Shown: positions 1 to 11,294 of the stretch, one piece after another | Position numbering within the stretch: position 1 is the stretch's first letter | How the letters are laid out: the number at the start of each line of letters is the position of its first letter | Assembly: GCA_963580285.1 (NCBI GenBank) | Contig: OY757011.1 | Coordinates: forward strand, 102,268,316-102,332,315 | Reading direction: 5' to 3' | DNA length: 64,000 nt | Source of the DNA: Lucinisca nassula | Lineage: Eukaryota > Mollusca > Bivalvia > Lucinida > Lucinidae | Notes under the pieces: generated by a model | What the model was told of the DNA's origin: nothing | Database searches by the model: none | What the model saw: the letters and a program-made list of their open reading frames with translations, nothing else | Made by a program: the position numbers and the translations under genes

Positions 1-1860
1 GGGCCTTGTGGTTTCAGAGAAGAAGATTTTTAAAGATTTTACCTATATAAGCCTTTGTAAACCCTGAGGCCCCCAGGGCGGGGGCATTTCCGGCCCAAGG
101 ATCATAATTTGAACAATCTTGGTAGAGGTCCACTAGATAAAGCTTTATACCAAATATCGAAGACCTGGGCCTTTTGGTTTCAGAGAAGAAGATTTTTAAA
201 GATTTTCCCTGTATAAGCCTATGTAAAAACCAAAGGCCCCCGGGACGGGGGCATTTTTGGCCCTGGGGCTATAATTTGAACAATCTTGGTAGAGGTCCAC
301 TAGGTGAAGCTTCACACCAAATATCAAAGACCTAAGCCTTGTGATGTCAGAGAAGCAGATTTTTAAAGATTTTCCCTATATAAGCCTATGTAAAACCAAA
401 GGCCCCCGGGGCGGGGACATTTTTGGCCCTAGGGCTATAATTTGAACAATCTTGGTAGAGGTCCACTAGATGAAGCTTCATACCAAATATCAGAGACCTG
501 GGCCTTTCGGTTTCAGAGAAGAAGATTTTTAAAGATTTTCCCTGTATAAGCCTATGTAAAACCAAAGGCCCTTAGGGCGGGGGCATTTTTGGCCCTAGGG
601 CTATAATTTTAACAATCTTGGTAGAGGTCCACTAGGTGAAGCTTCACACCAAATATCAGAGACCTGGGCCTTTCAGTTTCAGAGAAGAAGATTTTTAAAG
701 ATTTTCCCTGTATAAGCCTATGTAAAACCAAAGGCCCTTAGGGCGGGGGCATTTTTGGCCCTAGGGCTATAATTCGAACAATCTTGGTAGAGGTCCACTA
801 GGTGAAGCTTCACACCAAATATCAAAGACCTGGGCCTTGTGGTTTCAGAGAAGAAGATTTTTAAAGATTTTACCTATATAAGCCTTTGTAAACCCTGAGG
901 CCCCCAGGGCGGGGGCATTTCCGGCCCAAGGATCATAATTTGAACAATCTTGGTAGAGGTCCACTAGATAAAGCTTTATACCAAATATCGAAGACCTGGG
1001 CCTTTTGGTTTCAGAGAAGAAGATTTTTAAAGATTTTCCCTGTATAAGCCTATGTAAAAACCAAAGGCCCCCGGGATGGGGGCATTTTTGGCCCTGGGGC
1101 TATAATTTGAACAATCTTGGTAGAGGTCCACTAGGTGAAGCTTCACACCAAATATCAAAGATCTGAGCCTTGTGATGTCAGAGAAGCAGATTTTTAAAGA
1201 TTTTCCCTATATAAGCCTATGTAAAACCAAAGGCCCCCGGGGCGGGGACATTTTTGGCCCTAGGGCTATAATTTGAACAATCTTGGTAGAGGTCCACTAG
1301 ATGAAGCTTCATACCAAATATCAGAGACCTGGGCCTTTCGGTTTCAGAGAAGAAGATTTTTAAAGATTTTCCCTGTATAAGCCTATGTAAAACCAAAGGC
1401 CCTTAGGGCGGGGGCATTTTTGGCCCTAGGGCTATAATTTGAACAATCTTGGTAGAGGTCCACTAGGTGAAGCTTCACACCAAATATCAAAGACCTGGGC
1501 CTTGTGGTTTCAGAGAAGAAGATTTTTAAAGATTTTCCCTATATAAGCCTATGTAAACACAAAGGCCCCCGTGGCGGGGGCATTTCTGGCCCAAGGGCCA
1601 TAATTTGAACAATCTTGGTAGAGGTCCACTAGATGAAGCTTCGTACCAAATATCGAAGACCTGGGCCTTTTGGTTTCAGAGAAGAAGATTTTTAAAGTTT
1701 TCATTTCAAAAATCTATTTTTAGCTCCCTCGACCCAGATGTGCAATGGACCGGAACCATTTGAACAACTTTGAAAGGGGACCACCTAAGGATCATTCCAG
1801 TAAAGTTTGGTCAAAATCCGATCAGTGGTTTAGGAGGAGATGTCATTAGAAGAAAAAGTT

Positions 1861-1921
1861 TACGCACACACGCACGCACGCATGCACGCACGCACACACG
1901 CACACACGACGGACGACGGAC
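1861..1921 (+). repeat. CGCA/GACGGACG microsatellite inside the HINE 3' region
   Basis: Alternating ACGCACGC and ACGGACG units lie just upstream of the 3' stem-loop. The same position is microsatellite in the other HINE-like families of the window. Confidence 0.85.
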
Positions 1922-1937
1922 AAAAAGTGATCCCAAA

Positions 1938-1969
1938 AGCTCACCTCGTCACTACGTGACAGGTGAGCT
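1938..1969 (+). other. 3' stem-loop of family A HINE
   Basis: AGCTCACCT pairs with AGGTGAGCT, and inside it GTCAC pairs with GTGAC around a TAC loop. It is followed directly by CTAAAA. The outer arm is the reverse complement of the GCTCACCTG found near the 5' end of complete family members (44772). Confidence 0.8.
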
Positions 1970-2094
1970 AAAAAGGTGACAGCTGGCACAATTAATTGGA
2001 TAATCGATTAATCAATTGACAAGTTCCATGCGAATGATTATCATTACTGATTTACTTGTAATCGATTATTTGATAAGTACAATTTACTACCCAA

Positions 2095-2357
2095 AGTTGT
2101 TTAGCCCCCGCCCATCGGGGCTTGAAGAAGCAGACGGGCTGCATGATGCTTCCACGCAGAGCTGAAACGACCTGCACACGAGTACTGGCAAACTGCTTAG
2201 AGGATCTAAGCCTGTCCACGCAATGTGGTGCAAGTCTGACTGTCCATGTTTAAAAACTTCATTGGTTTCATTGGGTGAAAGGGCTTGAGATGTCATTTCA
2301 TCTCACCTTTACAGTGTTGACTAGGATGTTAAACCTCAAATCAAACAAACAAACAAA
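2095..2357 (+). mobile_element. SINE-3 copy, sense
   Basis: Starts with GCCCCCGCCCATCGGGGCTT, carries the family core (CTAAGCCTGTCC region) and ends GTTAAACCTCAAATCAAACA with a CAAA-type tail. It is the most abundant SINE here, with over a dozen copies. I see no clear A/B box, so the tRNA origin of this family is uncertain. Confidence 0.75.
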
Positions 2358-2437
2358 ACCTGTCTGGCTTTCTCTGAGCCTGACTCTCAGTGTATGTTGT
2401 ACTATACCATAAGTATATTTGAACAGACAGGGCCGAG

Positions 2438-2525
2438 CAAACAGTATAGACCCAGATGAGATGTCGCAAAATGCGACTTTGCAGTGTCTCATCAGGGTCT
2501 GCACTGTTTGCCACTGATCCAGCTA
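2438..2525. repeat. Foldback element of the CAGTGTAGACCCAGATCAG family, diverged
   Basis: Left arm GCAAACAGTATAGACCCAGA faces right arm TCAGGGTCTGCACTGTTTGC with an imperfect centre. Related hairpins lie at 3552, 24514, 39410, 59744 and 63514. Confidence 0.6.
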
Positions 2526-2547
2526 TTTTAGGCACAACTTTGGGTAG

Positions 2548-2848
2548 TTTGTTTGTTTGATTTGAGGTTTAACACATAGTCAACACTGTAAAGGTCATTT
2601 TGGAGACCTTGCTTCCAGTTTTGCGGGACTTTTACCCGACATTGAGATGAAAAGACATCTCAAGCCCTATCACCCAATGAAACCAATAGGGTTTAATAGC
2701 ATGTACGGTCCGCCTCGCACCGTGGTTCCTGGACAGGCTTAGATCCTCTAACCGGTTTACCAGTACTAGTGTGTGGGCCGGATTCAGCCCTGCGTGGAAG
2801 CATCATGCAGCCCATGTATTTCTTCAAGCCCCTATGGGTGGGGGTCAA
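2548..2848 (-). mobile_element. SINE-3 copy, antisense
   Basis: Full-length antisense copy: GTTTGATTTGAGGTTTAAC start, then CAAGCCCCTATGGGTGGGGG end. With the copy at 2095-2357 it forms an inverted pair around the hairpin. CTACCCAAAGTTGT at 2088 recurs in reverse complement just before this copy. Confidence 0.75.
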
Positions 2849-3029
2849 AGCCAGACAGGTAAAAATATGATAAAATCTGTGACAATCACAATGTTAGGAC
2901 TGATAATCGATTATCTTTTCAGCGTGGACTCCTCTAACATTCAGTGCATTTTCCATCATGTTATCAAGACTGTGAAATGAATACCCACCACCTCTAAACC
3001 CCACTTTATAATAGAGAAAGCGTGGGTTT

Positions 3030-3235
3030 ACAAACTTTTTTTGGTTTTCTGCCCTTTCAAAATTATTACACTTATATTGAGCTGAACTTTAATCAGAGAT
3101 GGGCGAAAACCGGAGTACCCAGAGAAAAACCCTCCCGACCTTCCGTTGCAGAACTTGGTGTCGCTCATCTGACCCAAGCCAGGCTCGAACCACAGCGATG
3201 AGAGACTTAATAATTAAGAGTCAAGCTTTTAAAAG
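3030..3235 (-). mobile_element. SINE-5 fragment (tRNA-headed)
   Basis: Antisense match to the element at 26127-26348: the block GACCTTCCGTTGCAGAACTT, then AGCCAGGCTCGAACC (B-box-like on the minus strand) and TAATAATTAAGAGTCAAGC. The A-box end is lost. Confidence 0.55.
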
Positions 3236-3285
3236 CAGAATTAGTCTTAATTTTAGGCGGTCTTAGACCATTATTTTTTTTTTGG

Positions 3286-3430
3286 TTTGATTTGAGGTTT
3301 AACGTCCCCGTCAACACTGTAAAGGTCATTTTGGAGACATTGCTTACAATTTTTGTGGGACTTTTACCCGACACTGAGATGAAATGACATCTCAAGTCCT
3401 GCCGCCCAATGAAACCAATAGGTCTTAGCC
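3286..3430 (-). mobile_element. SINE-3 copy, truncated
   Basis: Covers the 3' tail and central part only, from TTTGATTTGAGGTTTAACGT to the CCCAATGAAACCAATAGG block. The 5' half is missing. Confidence 0.7.
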
Positions 3431-3551
3431 CCTTGTATGCTGGTGGACTTTTCCATTGCTATATGTTGGACTAGACCATTTGTCAAATAAGGGGTGTCAG
3501 GCCTATTTTTTTTCGTTTTTCATTCTATCTTTCACGGAGCATTCTACTGGA

Positions 3552-3640
3552 AAATAGTGCAGGCCCTGATCAGATGACACATTCTGCGATATCTGATCTG
3601 GGCCTGCACTGCCCTTTTAGGGGTTTACTGCATGCAATGG
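3552..3640. repeat. GATCAG foldback element
   Basis: Arms AGTGCAGGCCCTGATCAGAT and ATCTGATCTGGGCCTGCACT flank a short centre. It is followed by ATGGGTTAATAG, resembling the TTAACCC ends of the MITEs at 50050 and 63474. Confidence 0.55.
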
Positions 3641-4281
3641 GTTAATAGCGGGATTTCACTGTATTTTGAAACAAGCAATAAATATATAATTACCCAAAGA
3701 AAGTATGAACATCCTTATATCACTTTAAAACTGAGATTTTCCATACACCATTTAATTGAAAGGACTTATCCGGTAGCTGTCTAGTGACACTATTAAACTC
3801 AGCCTGTATCAATCACATTCAAGCCGCACAATGACAAAATGGATCTAAAAGCATGTAAATTTCACATGTTCCGACAAGCCCTGGCATCAACACAGTCTGG
3901 TCACAGGCTGACTGGTTCCCAAACACAAAATTTATATAGCTTTGGTTTAAAATCCAAATAATGTGGTCTCTGATCAACTCTCGCTAACATGCAGGCTGCT
4001 CTGAGCATACAGTATTAGCCTATCCATTAATACCCAATTATTATTACGTGGCTCGTTTAAGATTGTCAATAGAGCATACAGCATCGGTGAACTAACTAAA
4101 ATCAATACTCCTCAATGTAACAGATTGCCTATTATTGGTCACCGGCCAGTGTCAATAAAACAACCACACACACCTAATTAATTCATATTCAATTACGGTA
4201 CCTAATAATGCATTGACCAAAGGCCAATAACATTGGCCATCTGACAACATATTTTTTGTGTGGGTCTTCTTATATTTATTT
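3641..4281. other. Unassigned AT-rich DNA
   Basis: I see no coding frame, array or element ends here. It may be unique sequence or very old repeat. Confidence 0.4.
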
Positions 4282-4445
4282 ACTTGATAACCTTTGCTGG
4301 TTGGTTTTACAGCCTTTTCAAGAAAGCTTTACTTATACCCACTGATTATCCATCCAAAGGGTGTGTGTGTGTGGGTGGGGGGGGGTTGGGGGGGGGACTG
4401 GAGTACCCAAAGACAAACCATCGTAATTATCCTAAAGGTAGGGAG
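4282..4445 (-). repeat. Degenerate SINE-5-like fragment with a G-rich run
   Basis: GTTTTACAGCCTTTTCAAGA and ACTGGAGTACCCAAAGACAA match the tail and middle of SINE-5. A run of mostly G with a few T (about 4374-4398) interrupts it. Confidence 0.35.
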
Positions 4446-4549
4446 AGATATGCCTAAACAAACAGTGCAGACCCAGATCAGACTGCTCCTGAAGATCAGG
4501 GGCTACAAACAAGATCAGACTGCTCCTGAAGGACCATAACCTCAAAATA

Positions 4550-5556
4550 ATATTGGCATAACACTGGCAATAAGTGGTGGACTGTAACCTTGAAATAATA
4601 TGCCCTGCTCCACATCATAGTCTAACTATACGTAAAGTTTCAGCTTCATTAGATGTAAAATGTAGGAGGCATTATCCAGAAACAAAATATGTTTAGAAAA
4701 AACTGTGAAATGGGAATGACTCTGGTAATATTTGGCAGAATGTAACCTCAAAATAATATGCGCTGTTCCACATCATGGTCTTACTATATGTAAAGTTTTA
4801 GCTTCATCAGATATAAAATGTAGGAGTTATCCGGAAACAAAATGTTTAGAAAATCTGTGAAAGGGGTATAACTCTGGTAATATTTGGTGAACCGTAACCT
4901 CAAAAAAATATGCACTGTTCCATATCATGGTCTTACTGTATGTAAAGTTTCACCATCATCGGATGTAATATGTAAGAGGCGTTATCCGGAAACAAAATAT
5001 TTATAGAATTTTTCAAAGGGGCATAACTTTTTTATTATTTGGTGGACGGTAACCTCGAAACAATATGCGCAGTCACATCATGGTCTAACTATATATGAAG
5101 TTGCAGCTGAATCGGATGTAAAATGTAGGAGTCATCCGGAAAGTTTACAAAAAGGTCAAAGGGGCATAACTCTATAATTATTTGGTGGACCGTAATCTCG
5201 AAATAATATGCGCTGCCCCGTATCATGGCCTAACTATGTATGAAGTTTCAGCTTGATCTGATGTAAACTGAATTTGTAGTTATCTGGAAACAAAAAGTTA
5301 ACCAAAAATTTCAAAGGGGCATAACTCTGTTATTATTTGGTAGACCGTATTCTCGAAATAATATGCCCTGCCCCAACTCATGGTCTAACTATGTATGAAG
5401 TTTCAGCTTGATCCTATTTAAACTGTAGGAGGAGTTATCTGGAAACGAAAAGTTATCAAAAAAATTCAAAGGGGCATAACTCTATTAATATTTGGTGGAC
5501 CTTAACCTCGAAACAATATGCATTGCCCCACATCATGGTCAAACTGATATGAAGTG
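4550..5556 (+). repeat. ~155-bp tandem array (HINE-like core), left part
   Basis: Seven diverged copies of a unit with landmarks TGGTGGACCGTAACCTCGAA, AATATGCGCTGCCCCACATC and ATCTGGAAAC. Unit starts near 4601, 4759, 4911, 5066, 5209, 5364 and 5519 (143-158 bp apart). The array stops at about 5556 and resumes at about 7600, so 5557-7598 is a later insertion or rearrangement. Confidence 0.7.
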
Positions 5557-6153
5557 GTTGAGAAAAGCTAAAGACGTCGTTTTCCCTGTGTAAGTCTATG
5601 GGAAAATCTTTCACACTCAAGGAGATGTAACTGGAAAACCACTGGTCAGATTCAACACGCTCAAGATTTTATGCTTGTCCTCTTTACCAAAAGTTACAAA
5701 ATGATCCAATCAAAAATGGCTTAGAAAAGCTGGAGACACAATTTTTCACTTACATTTATGCTCAAGGGCGGGTAACTCAGTAGCTGCTTGTCCCGTGCAG
5801 CCCAAATTTGAACTCAACATAGACTGTAAGCCCTTCCTGGTTATCTCCAAGTTTAATGAAGATCTGATCAGAAATGGTGGAGAAAAAGTGGAGACGTAAT
5901 TTTCCCCATTAAAAGTCTATGAAACCTTTTTGTTTCCTTGGCAACCACAGTTCTGATCAAAACTGGTCCAAAACCTAATGCATTCAATCCCCCAACCCAG
6001 TGATGCTGTACATAAAATTTGACTGGGATTGGCCAGCTAGTCACTCACATATTCAAGTTCAACAGTGTGTACAACGGATGGACGGCGGCGGACACGGACG
6101 CCTACCTATACTATAAGCTCACCTTGTGAGCCTTCGGCTCAGGTGAGCTAAAA
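5557..6153 (+). mobile_element. HINE-like element, 3' portion with stem-loop
   Basis: Contains blocks GACGTCGTTTTCCCTGTGTA and GTAACTGGAAAACCACTGGT, a GGACGGCGGCGGACACGGAC microsatellite (6075-6100) and a 3' stem-loop at 6116-6149 followed by CTAAAA. Non-coding. The 5' end is not recognisable. Confidence 0.55.
6116..6149 (+). other. 3' stem-loop, family A/D type
   Basis: Outer stem AGCTCACC/GGTGAGCT, inner stem TGAGCC/GGCTCA with loop TTC. It is directly followed by CTAAAA, as in the other HINE-like ends. Confidence 0.8.
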
Positions 6154-7598
6154 AGATCAGATCATAAACAGCTGAGAGAAGCTGGAGACACCATTTTTCA
6201 ATTATATATATGCACAAGGGCAGGTAAATCCAAAGCTGTTTGTCCCATGCATCCCAAATATTAACTCAACGTAGACTGTAAGCCCCTCCTCGTTATCTGC
6301 AAGTTTGATGAAGATCGGATCAGAATTGGCTGAGAAAAAGTGGGGACGTCATTTTCCCCATTATAAGTCTATGGGAATGTGTGTGAATTTTGGTTTAACG
6401 TCGCTTTCAACAATTTTTCAGTCATATCACGATGGTGTCTGGTTGCGAAAGGGAGCTCAATGCTCACTTTTATAGTGCTGCCTCACTGAAGTATCATGTC
6501 CCAGACACACTACATGATACCACACCCAGTCACATTATCCTGACACTGGATCGACCAGTCCTAGCTCTACCCCGTAAATCTGAGTGCCAAACGAGGAGCA
6601 GCTAGTACCATTTTTAATGACTTTGGTATGTCGCGGCCCGGGATCGAACCCGTGACCTCCCGTTCCCGGAGCAGACACTCTACCAACTGAGCTATTGGGG
6701 CCGGTATAAGTCTATGGGAAAACTTTTCATGCTCAAGGGGAAGTAACTGGAAAACCACTGGTCAGATTCATACCAAATTCGAACTCGTCCGAAATTTTAT
6801 GCTTGTCCTCGTTTATGAAAAGTTACAAAAAGATCAGATCATAAACGGCTGAGAAAAGCTGGACACACCATTTTTCACTTATATTTATGCTCAAGGGCAG
6901 GTAACTCCAAATCTGTTTGTCCCATGCAGCCCGAACTCGAACTCGACCTAGACTGTAAGCCCCCTCCTGGTTATCTGCAAGTTTGATAAAGATGGGATTA
7001 GAAATGGCCGAGAAAAAGTGGAGACGTCGTTTTCTCCATTATACGTCTATGGGAAAAATTTTTATGCTCAAGGGGATGTTACTGGAAAACGGCTGGTCAG
7101 ATTCCCACCAAATTCGAACTCGTCCGAGATTTTATGCTTGTCCTTGTTTATGAAAAATAACAACAAGATCAGATCATAAACGGCTGAGAAAAGCTGGACA
7201 CACCATTTTTCACTTACATTTATGCTCAAGGGCAGGTAACTCCAAAGCTGTTTGTCCCGTGCAGCCAAAATTCGAACTCGACCTAGACTGTAAGCCCCTC
7301 CTGGTTATCTGCAAGTTTGATGAAGATCGGATCAGATATGGCCGAGAAAAAGTGGAGACGTCGTTTTCCCCAATATATATCTTTGCATCCATTTTGTTTC
7401 CATGGCAACCAGAATTTCAATCTGATCAGCCCAAAAACCTTAAGGAGCCTTTCCCCCTACCTAATGATGCTTCTCGTGAAATTTGATCAAGATTGGCCAA
7501 GGGGTATTAGAGATATACTTATTTGAAATTGTTTACGGATGGACGGACGCACGACGGAAAAAAAGTGATCACAAAAGCTCATAGTGACAGATGAGCTA
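6154..7598 (+). mobile_element. HINE-like element, tandem core, with nested SINE-1
   Basis: About three diverged copies of a unit with landmarks AGATCAGATCATAAACGGCT (6154, 6831, 7165), CTGTTTGTCCCATGCAGCCC and TAAGCCCCTCCTGGTTATCT. It ends in GGATGGACGGACGCACGACG and a decayed stem-loop AGCTCATAGTGACAGATGAGCT. The first unit is split by the SINE at 6378-6704. Confidence 0.6.
6378..6704 (-). mobile_element. SINE-1 copy, tRNA-headed, with 15-bp TSD
   Basis: Read on the minus strand, it begins with a tRNA-like head (A-box-like TAGCTCAGTTGGTAGAG, B box GGTTCGATCCC) and ends GACGTTAAACC followed by a CACA tail. TATAAGTCTATGGGA is duplicated at 6362-6376 and 6705-6719. The perfect duplication indicates a fairly young insertion. 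Confidence 0.85.
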
Positions 7599-7845
7599 AA
7601 AATTCAAAGGGGCATATCTCTATTATTATTTGGTGGACCGCAAACTCGAAACAATATGCTCTGCCCCACATCATGGTCTAACTATATATGAAGTTTCAGC
7701 TTGTTTGGATGTAAACTGTAGGAGGAGTTATTCGGAAACGAAAAGTTTACAGACGGATGGATTGACAGATGGGTGGACGGACGAACACCAAGGGGTATAA
7801 CAAAATACATCTCGTTTTTCAAATGGGCATATAAAAAGTTGCTCT
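7599..7845 (+). repeat. ~155-bp tandem array, right part with 3' microsatellite
   Basis: One more copy of the 4550-5556 unit, then GACGGATGGATTGACAGATG and an end AAATGGGCATATAAAAAG. Confidence 0.6.
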
Positions 7846-8523
7846 ACCTTACAGAATAAACCTCATTATGCTCAGTTGTGCAGAATCCACATGGTACCTC
7901 TCGTATGTACGGATGGCAGACAGTAGCTGGACTTGGTAGTTTCCTTTTGCAACCTAGGAGATGCCCTCTGCAGCCGATGGCTGTGATCTTTTGGCCACAT
8001 CACGTGTGAAAACAGCCTGGAAGAAATTCAAGGAGCTGCTACCAGTTCTGTCTTCCTACCATCTCTTGTTCAAGACACGCCGCCATTTGTACAGTTCTTG
8101 TGTGCAATGCCCAATGCTCCGGCCATTGACAAAACCAAATCTCCAATGTCTGCAGTGGAATGACAGGGCAATGATCAGACATATCTGCAATATCAAGCCG
8201 CAAGACACTGTCACCATCAGGTTCAGTGAGCTACTTGGGTGGCTTGGCATTGAGGACTTGGACTTTATCCTGAAGGAGAGAAGGCTGTGGTGGTATGGAC
8301 ATGTGGAATGCTCCAAAGGGTGCAGTCAAGACAGCCTTTGACATACAGGTGAATGGTAAATGTGGGCCTCAGGAAGGCCCAAGATGACCTGGAAGCAGCT
8401 GACAGAGAGAGATCGCAGAGAGTGGAAGCCCTTATGATGGACATACCTGGCGATCTGGTGTGAGATCTGCGTGCAGCAAGCCAGTTAACTGGATTGGAGC
8501 CCACTTATGTCGATGTTGGCGTA
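7846..8523 (+). pseudogene. LINE reverse transcriptase C-terminal fragment
   Basis: The frame at 7961-8341 gives peptide blocks RVKTAWKKFKELLPVLSS, KTRRHLYSSCVQCPMLRP, LQWNDRAMIRHICNIKP and ERRLWWYGHVE. These are typical of the thumb and C-terminal region of metazoan non-LTR retrotransposon ORF2 proteins. After a frameshift near 8340-8380 the expected GRPKMTWKQLTERDRREW continues in another frame. The catalytic palm, with its FADD-type motif, is absent. No host function is implied. Clade is not determinable from this fragment. Confidence 0.75.
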
Positions 8524-9018
8524 GACATGAACATTACTATTTTACATCCTATGCTACACAAATGGCAAAAATGTTTAAGCTTTTCAAGGGGGCATTATTC
8601 TGCAAAAGGGGCTGGATCAGAATTTTGTTTCCCAAATGCATATGTTCAATGCATGTCTGAACTGTGTTGCAAGTTTCAATGTCTTGCATCAAATATTGTA
8701 GAAGTTGCAGAGGCACAAACAGTACTATTTAACCTCCTATGCTATGCATATGGCCAAAATATTTAAGTTGTTCAAGAGAACATAACTCTGCAATAAGGGG
8801 CTGGATCAGAATCTGTTTTCCTTTATGCACATATTCAATGCATGTCTGAACTGTGTTGCAAGTATCAATGCCCTGAGTCAAATACTGTAGGAGGAGTTGT
8901 GGAGACATGTATAGAATTTCAAAGTGTGATGTACCGACACACACAGACAGATGTACATATGTTCAGACAAGGGCAAAACTACATGCCCCTCCCCACTTCG
9001 TGGTGGGGGCATAAAAAT
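8524..9018 (+). mobile_element. HINE-like fragment, two ~190-bp units, 3' stem-loop
   Basis: Two diverged units share CAATGCATGTCTGAACTGTG and the block from CATATGGCCAAAAT onward. They are followed by ACACACAGACAGATG and a stem-loop (8983-9012) whose arms are ATGCCCC and GGTGGGGGCAT, then AAAAAT. The 5' end is missing, possibly removed by the LINE fragment upstream. Confidence 0.6.
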
Positions 9019-9154
9019 CTTTCCCTCATTTCTCATGTACACCACATCATTATAACACGGTTCATTATAACACGGTTTTGGATATAAAACGCTTTCAAGA
9101 TGGATCCCAAAAATGTATAGATTATATAGAAAAATGACCATAAATGGTGAAAGA

Positions 9155-9205
9155 TATAATGAATAAGAGTCAGTGCTCTTACCCATTAGGCCACGGAGGC
9201 CCATT
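9155..9205 (-). repeat. tRNA-like head of a SINE-5 copy
   Basis: The minus strand reads GGGCCTCCGTGGCCTAATGG followed by GTAAGAGCACTGACTCTTAT. This matches the SINE-5 head at 26300-26348. No intact tRNA fold follows. Confidence 0.5.
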
Positions 9206-9390
9206 TCAGCAGAAACATAGATTGTGGGTAATTGTTAACTGCTTCAATAGGACAATTCAAATAGGCAGCAAAATAGACTGTGGGTACTTGTCAAAACTAC
9301 GCCAAAAGGGGCTGTTCAACTGAGCAGCAACATCAATTGTGGGTACTCATAAGAATTGTCTACAGATGAGCAATTATAATGAGCAGCAAC
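9206..9390. repeat. Irregular short tandem repeat with ATTGTGGGTA units
   Basis: ATTGTGGGTA-like units at 9231, 9277 and 9336 alternate with GAGCAGCAA-type blocks. They resemble one arm of the ATAGGTTGTGGGT hairpins at 38011 and 43439. Confidence 0.5.
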
Positions 9391-9639
9391 AAACATTGAG
9401 GGTTTTCAAATCTCAAACCTTGAATCAACAGATTTCATACACCACCTGTATATCAATGAATCTCAAAATATACAAAACCAAAAAAATAAAATAAAATAAA
9501 TTGGTAGACATTTAACTGAAATGTAAATTAATTCACTTCATCCTTAAGTGAACCAGAGAAATGGGGACTATCATTTTAAAAATGATTTTTTCAACATTTT
9601 CTTATATTTTGAGGTTCAACAATAAATAGGTGGTGCACT

Positions 9640-9896
9640 TGTTTAATTTGGAGTTTAACATCCCTATCAACACTATTTAGGTCAATTTGAGACATTGTTT
9701 CCAATTTTGTTGAACTTTTACCCGACATCGAGATGAAAGCACTATCACTATCTCAAGCACTATCACCCAATGAAACCAATAGGGTTTATATGCATGGACT
9801 TGCACTACTTTGCCTGGGCGGACTAGAACTTCTTAGCAGATTACCAGTATTCATGCGGCCGGGGAAGCCTCATGCAGCCCAATCTATGTTCAAGTG
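9640..9896 (-). mobile_element. SINE-3 copy, old and diverged
   Basis: Antisense copy with recognisable CCCGACATCGAGATGAAAG, CCCAATGAAACCAATAGGGT and CATGCAGCCCAAT blocks, but many changes and a small duplication (CACTATC). Confidence 0.7.
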
Positions 9897-10637
9897 ACAA
9901 GTGGTAACAGGGTGGTAAACTGATGACATGGTTTGTTATCTCATCTAAATCTACACTGTTTGCATATGCATCTGTACGTAACTACAGGATTGAAAGTGTA
10001 GACTAACCTGATCAGCCAATACAACGTGATCATTTGAGTGTATGATGTAGGGGAAGAAACCATTCTGTTATTCTATCCACTTTTCTCTGTAGATTCTCTC
10101 CTTTGTCATTAGCTAAAAACATGGAGTGAGTGAGTGTTTGCGTTTTACATCTCACCAACAGCTAAGTTCATACGGAGATGGGACCTCCATTTAGAGACAC
10201 ATCCGAAAGTCTGGAGGAGCCTGGGATCGACACTGTGACCTCTGGTTTTCACTGAAAACAAGGAAAACTCCGTTTAAATTTTACACCGATGTATGAACTC
10301 TTATCCTGCTGAATAAATTAAATTTTGCCACATCCATTGCTGTTTATAGTTCGAACACTTTGACGACACTGACCTTTATGCAAGGAATAAATTAGCCAAT
10401 GTTATCGCCTAATGCGTCAGCTTTGGTAAACATCTCGTGAATTTTCGGAATCCCGTGAATAGCTACCCATTTACCGATCTCTATGTATTGTATAACAATA
10501 TCGCCATCTTCGGAAAACGACCAGGATAAATACATGCATTCAGCCTGGTGTGAAATTATTTCAATAGAGTTCACCAGTCTCAAGTCAATTTGTTCGAACT
10601 ATATCAATCAATCAAATGACTCGATTTCATGTTTTCA
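9897..10637. other. Mostly unassigned DNA with a short SINE-like fragment
   Basis: Around 10140-10255 there is a block with TTTACATCTCACCAACAGCT and GGGATCGACACTGTGACCTC, which resembles an antisense SINE with a B box. The rest shows no element ends or coding frame. Confidence 0.35.
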
Positions 10638-10715
10638 ATACCGGTGTCCCAGTTTACCTTGACCCCTGGGTAGCTTTACCCCCGGGGGTAAAGCTATTCA
10701 GGGGTAGCTTTACCC

Positions 10716-11294
10716 CCGGGGGTGAGAATATCCCGGGATATCTTTACCCCCACCCTTGATATCTTTACCCCCGGGGGTAAAGCTAAACTGGCCAGGATAT
10801 CTTTACCTCGGGGGTAAAGCTAAACTGGCCAGGATATCTTTACCCCCACCCCAACTTTTGGGTATAAACTATTTTCTTGATACCCAATTTCTTCTTATAT
10901 GTAAGAGAAGCAAGATGTTTCACTTTAACATTTTTCGTTTCAATCATGACTAAGACTTATGATGATGATGATTTCGTGTTTAACGACGCGTCAACCCTCT
11001 TTGTGGGTCATAAGCGTCAAGACTAAGACTTATAGAACTACCCTTACTAAGAAATATGACCACATTATAGAGGCAAATGATTATTTAATAACTTCTTTTT
11101 GTATATTTTCTTATTCAAAATGTCCCTTATGACAATCTTTCATAATCTTGCATTATCCCTGTCAGTGATGGTGGTGAGTGGAAAGGCGGGGGTAAAGATA
11201 TCCCGGCTGGGATATCTTTACCCCCGGGGGTAAAGCTAAACTGGCCAGGATATCTTTACCCCCACCCCAACTTTTGGGTATAAACTATTTTCTA
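10716..11294 (+). repeat. Recent intra-array duplication, copy 1 (copy 2 at 11959-12537)
   Basis: The two segments are offset by 1,243 bp and appear identical to the eye, including the GATGATGATGATTTCGTGTT insertion. Divergence starts abruptly at 11295 (copy 1) and 12538 (copy 2). This suggests recent unequal exchange or gene conversion. Confidence 0.75.
10958..11023 (-). repeat. SINE 3'-tail fragment (also at 12201-12266)
   Basis: TTTCGTGTTTAACGACGCGT followed by TTTGTGGGTCATAAGCGTC resembles the GTTAAAC tail of the SINEs in this window. It sits inside the duplicated segment and so occurs twice. Confidence 0.45.

Larger units (their letters stand above)
1..1974 (+). mobile_element. Family A HINE-like element, 166-bp monomer array, 5' end outside window
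   Basis: About ten copies of a 166-167-bp monomer (landmark AACAATCTTGGTAGAGGTCC near 112, 279, 445, 611, 777, 943, 1110, 1276, 1442 and 1608) run into a unique 3' segment. That segment ends in a CGCA/GACGGAC microsatellite (1861-1921) and a stem-loop (1938-1969) followed by CTAAAA. The same 3' segment closes the elements at 29593-33785 and 44747-46534. The architecture matches non-autonomous Helentrons (HINEs). No transposase or Rep/helicase coding sequence is present. Superfamily assignment is inference from structure. Confidence 0.7.

Noticed and set aside
1861..1921. Telomere-like or Z-DNA-forming functional repeat
   Set aside because: It is the expected microsatellite position of a HINE-like element and recurs at the same place in the other families.
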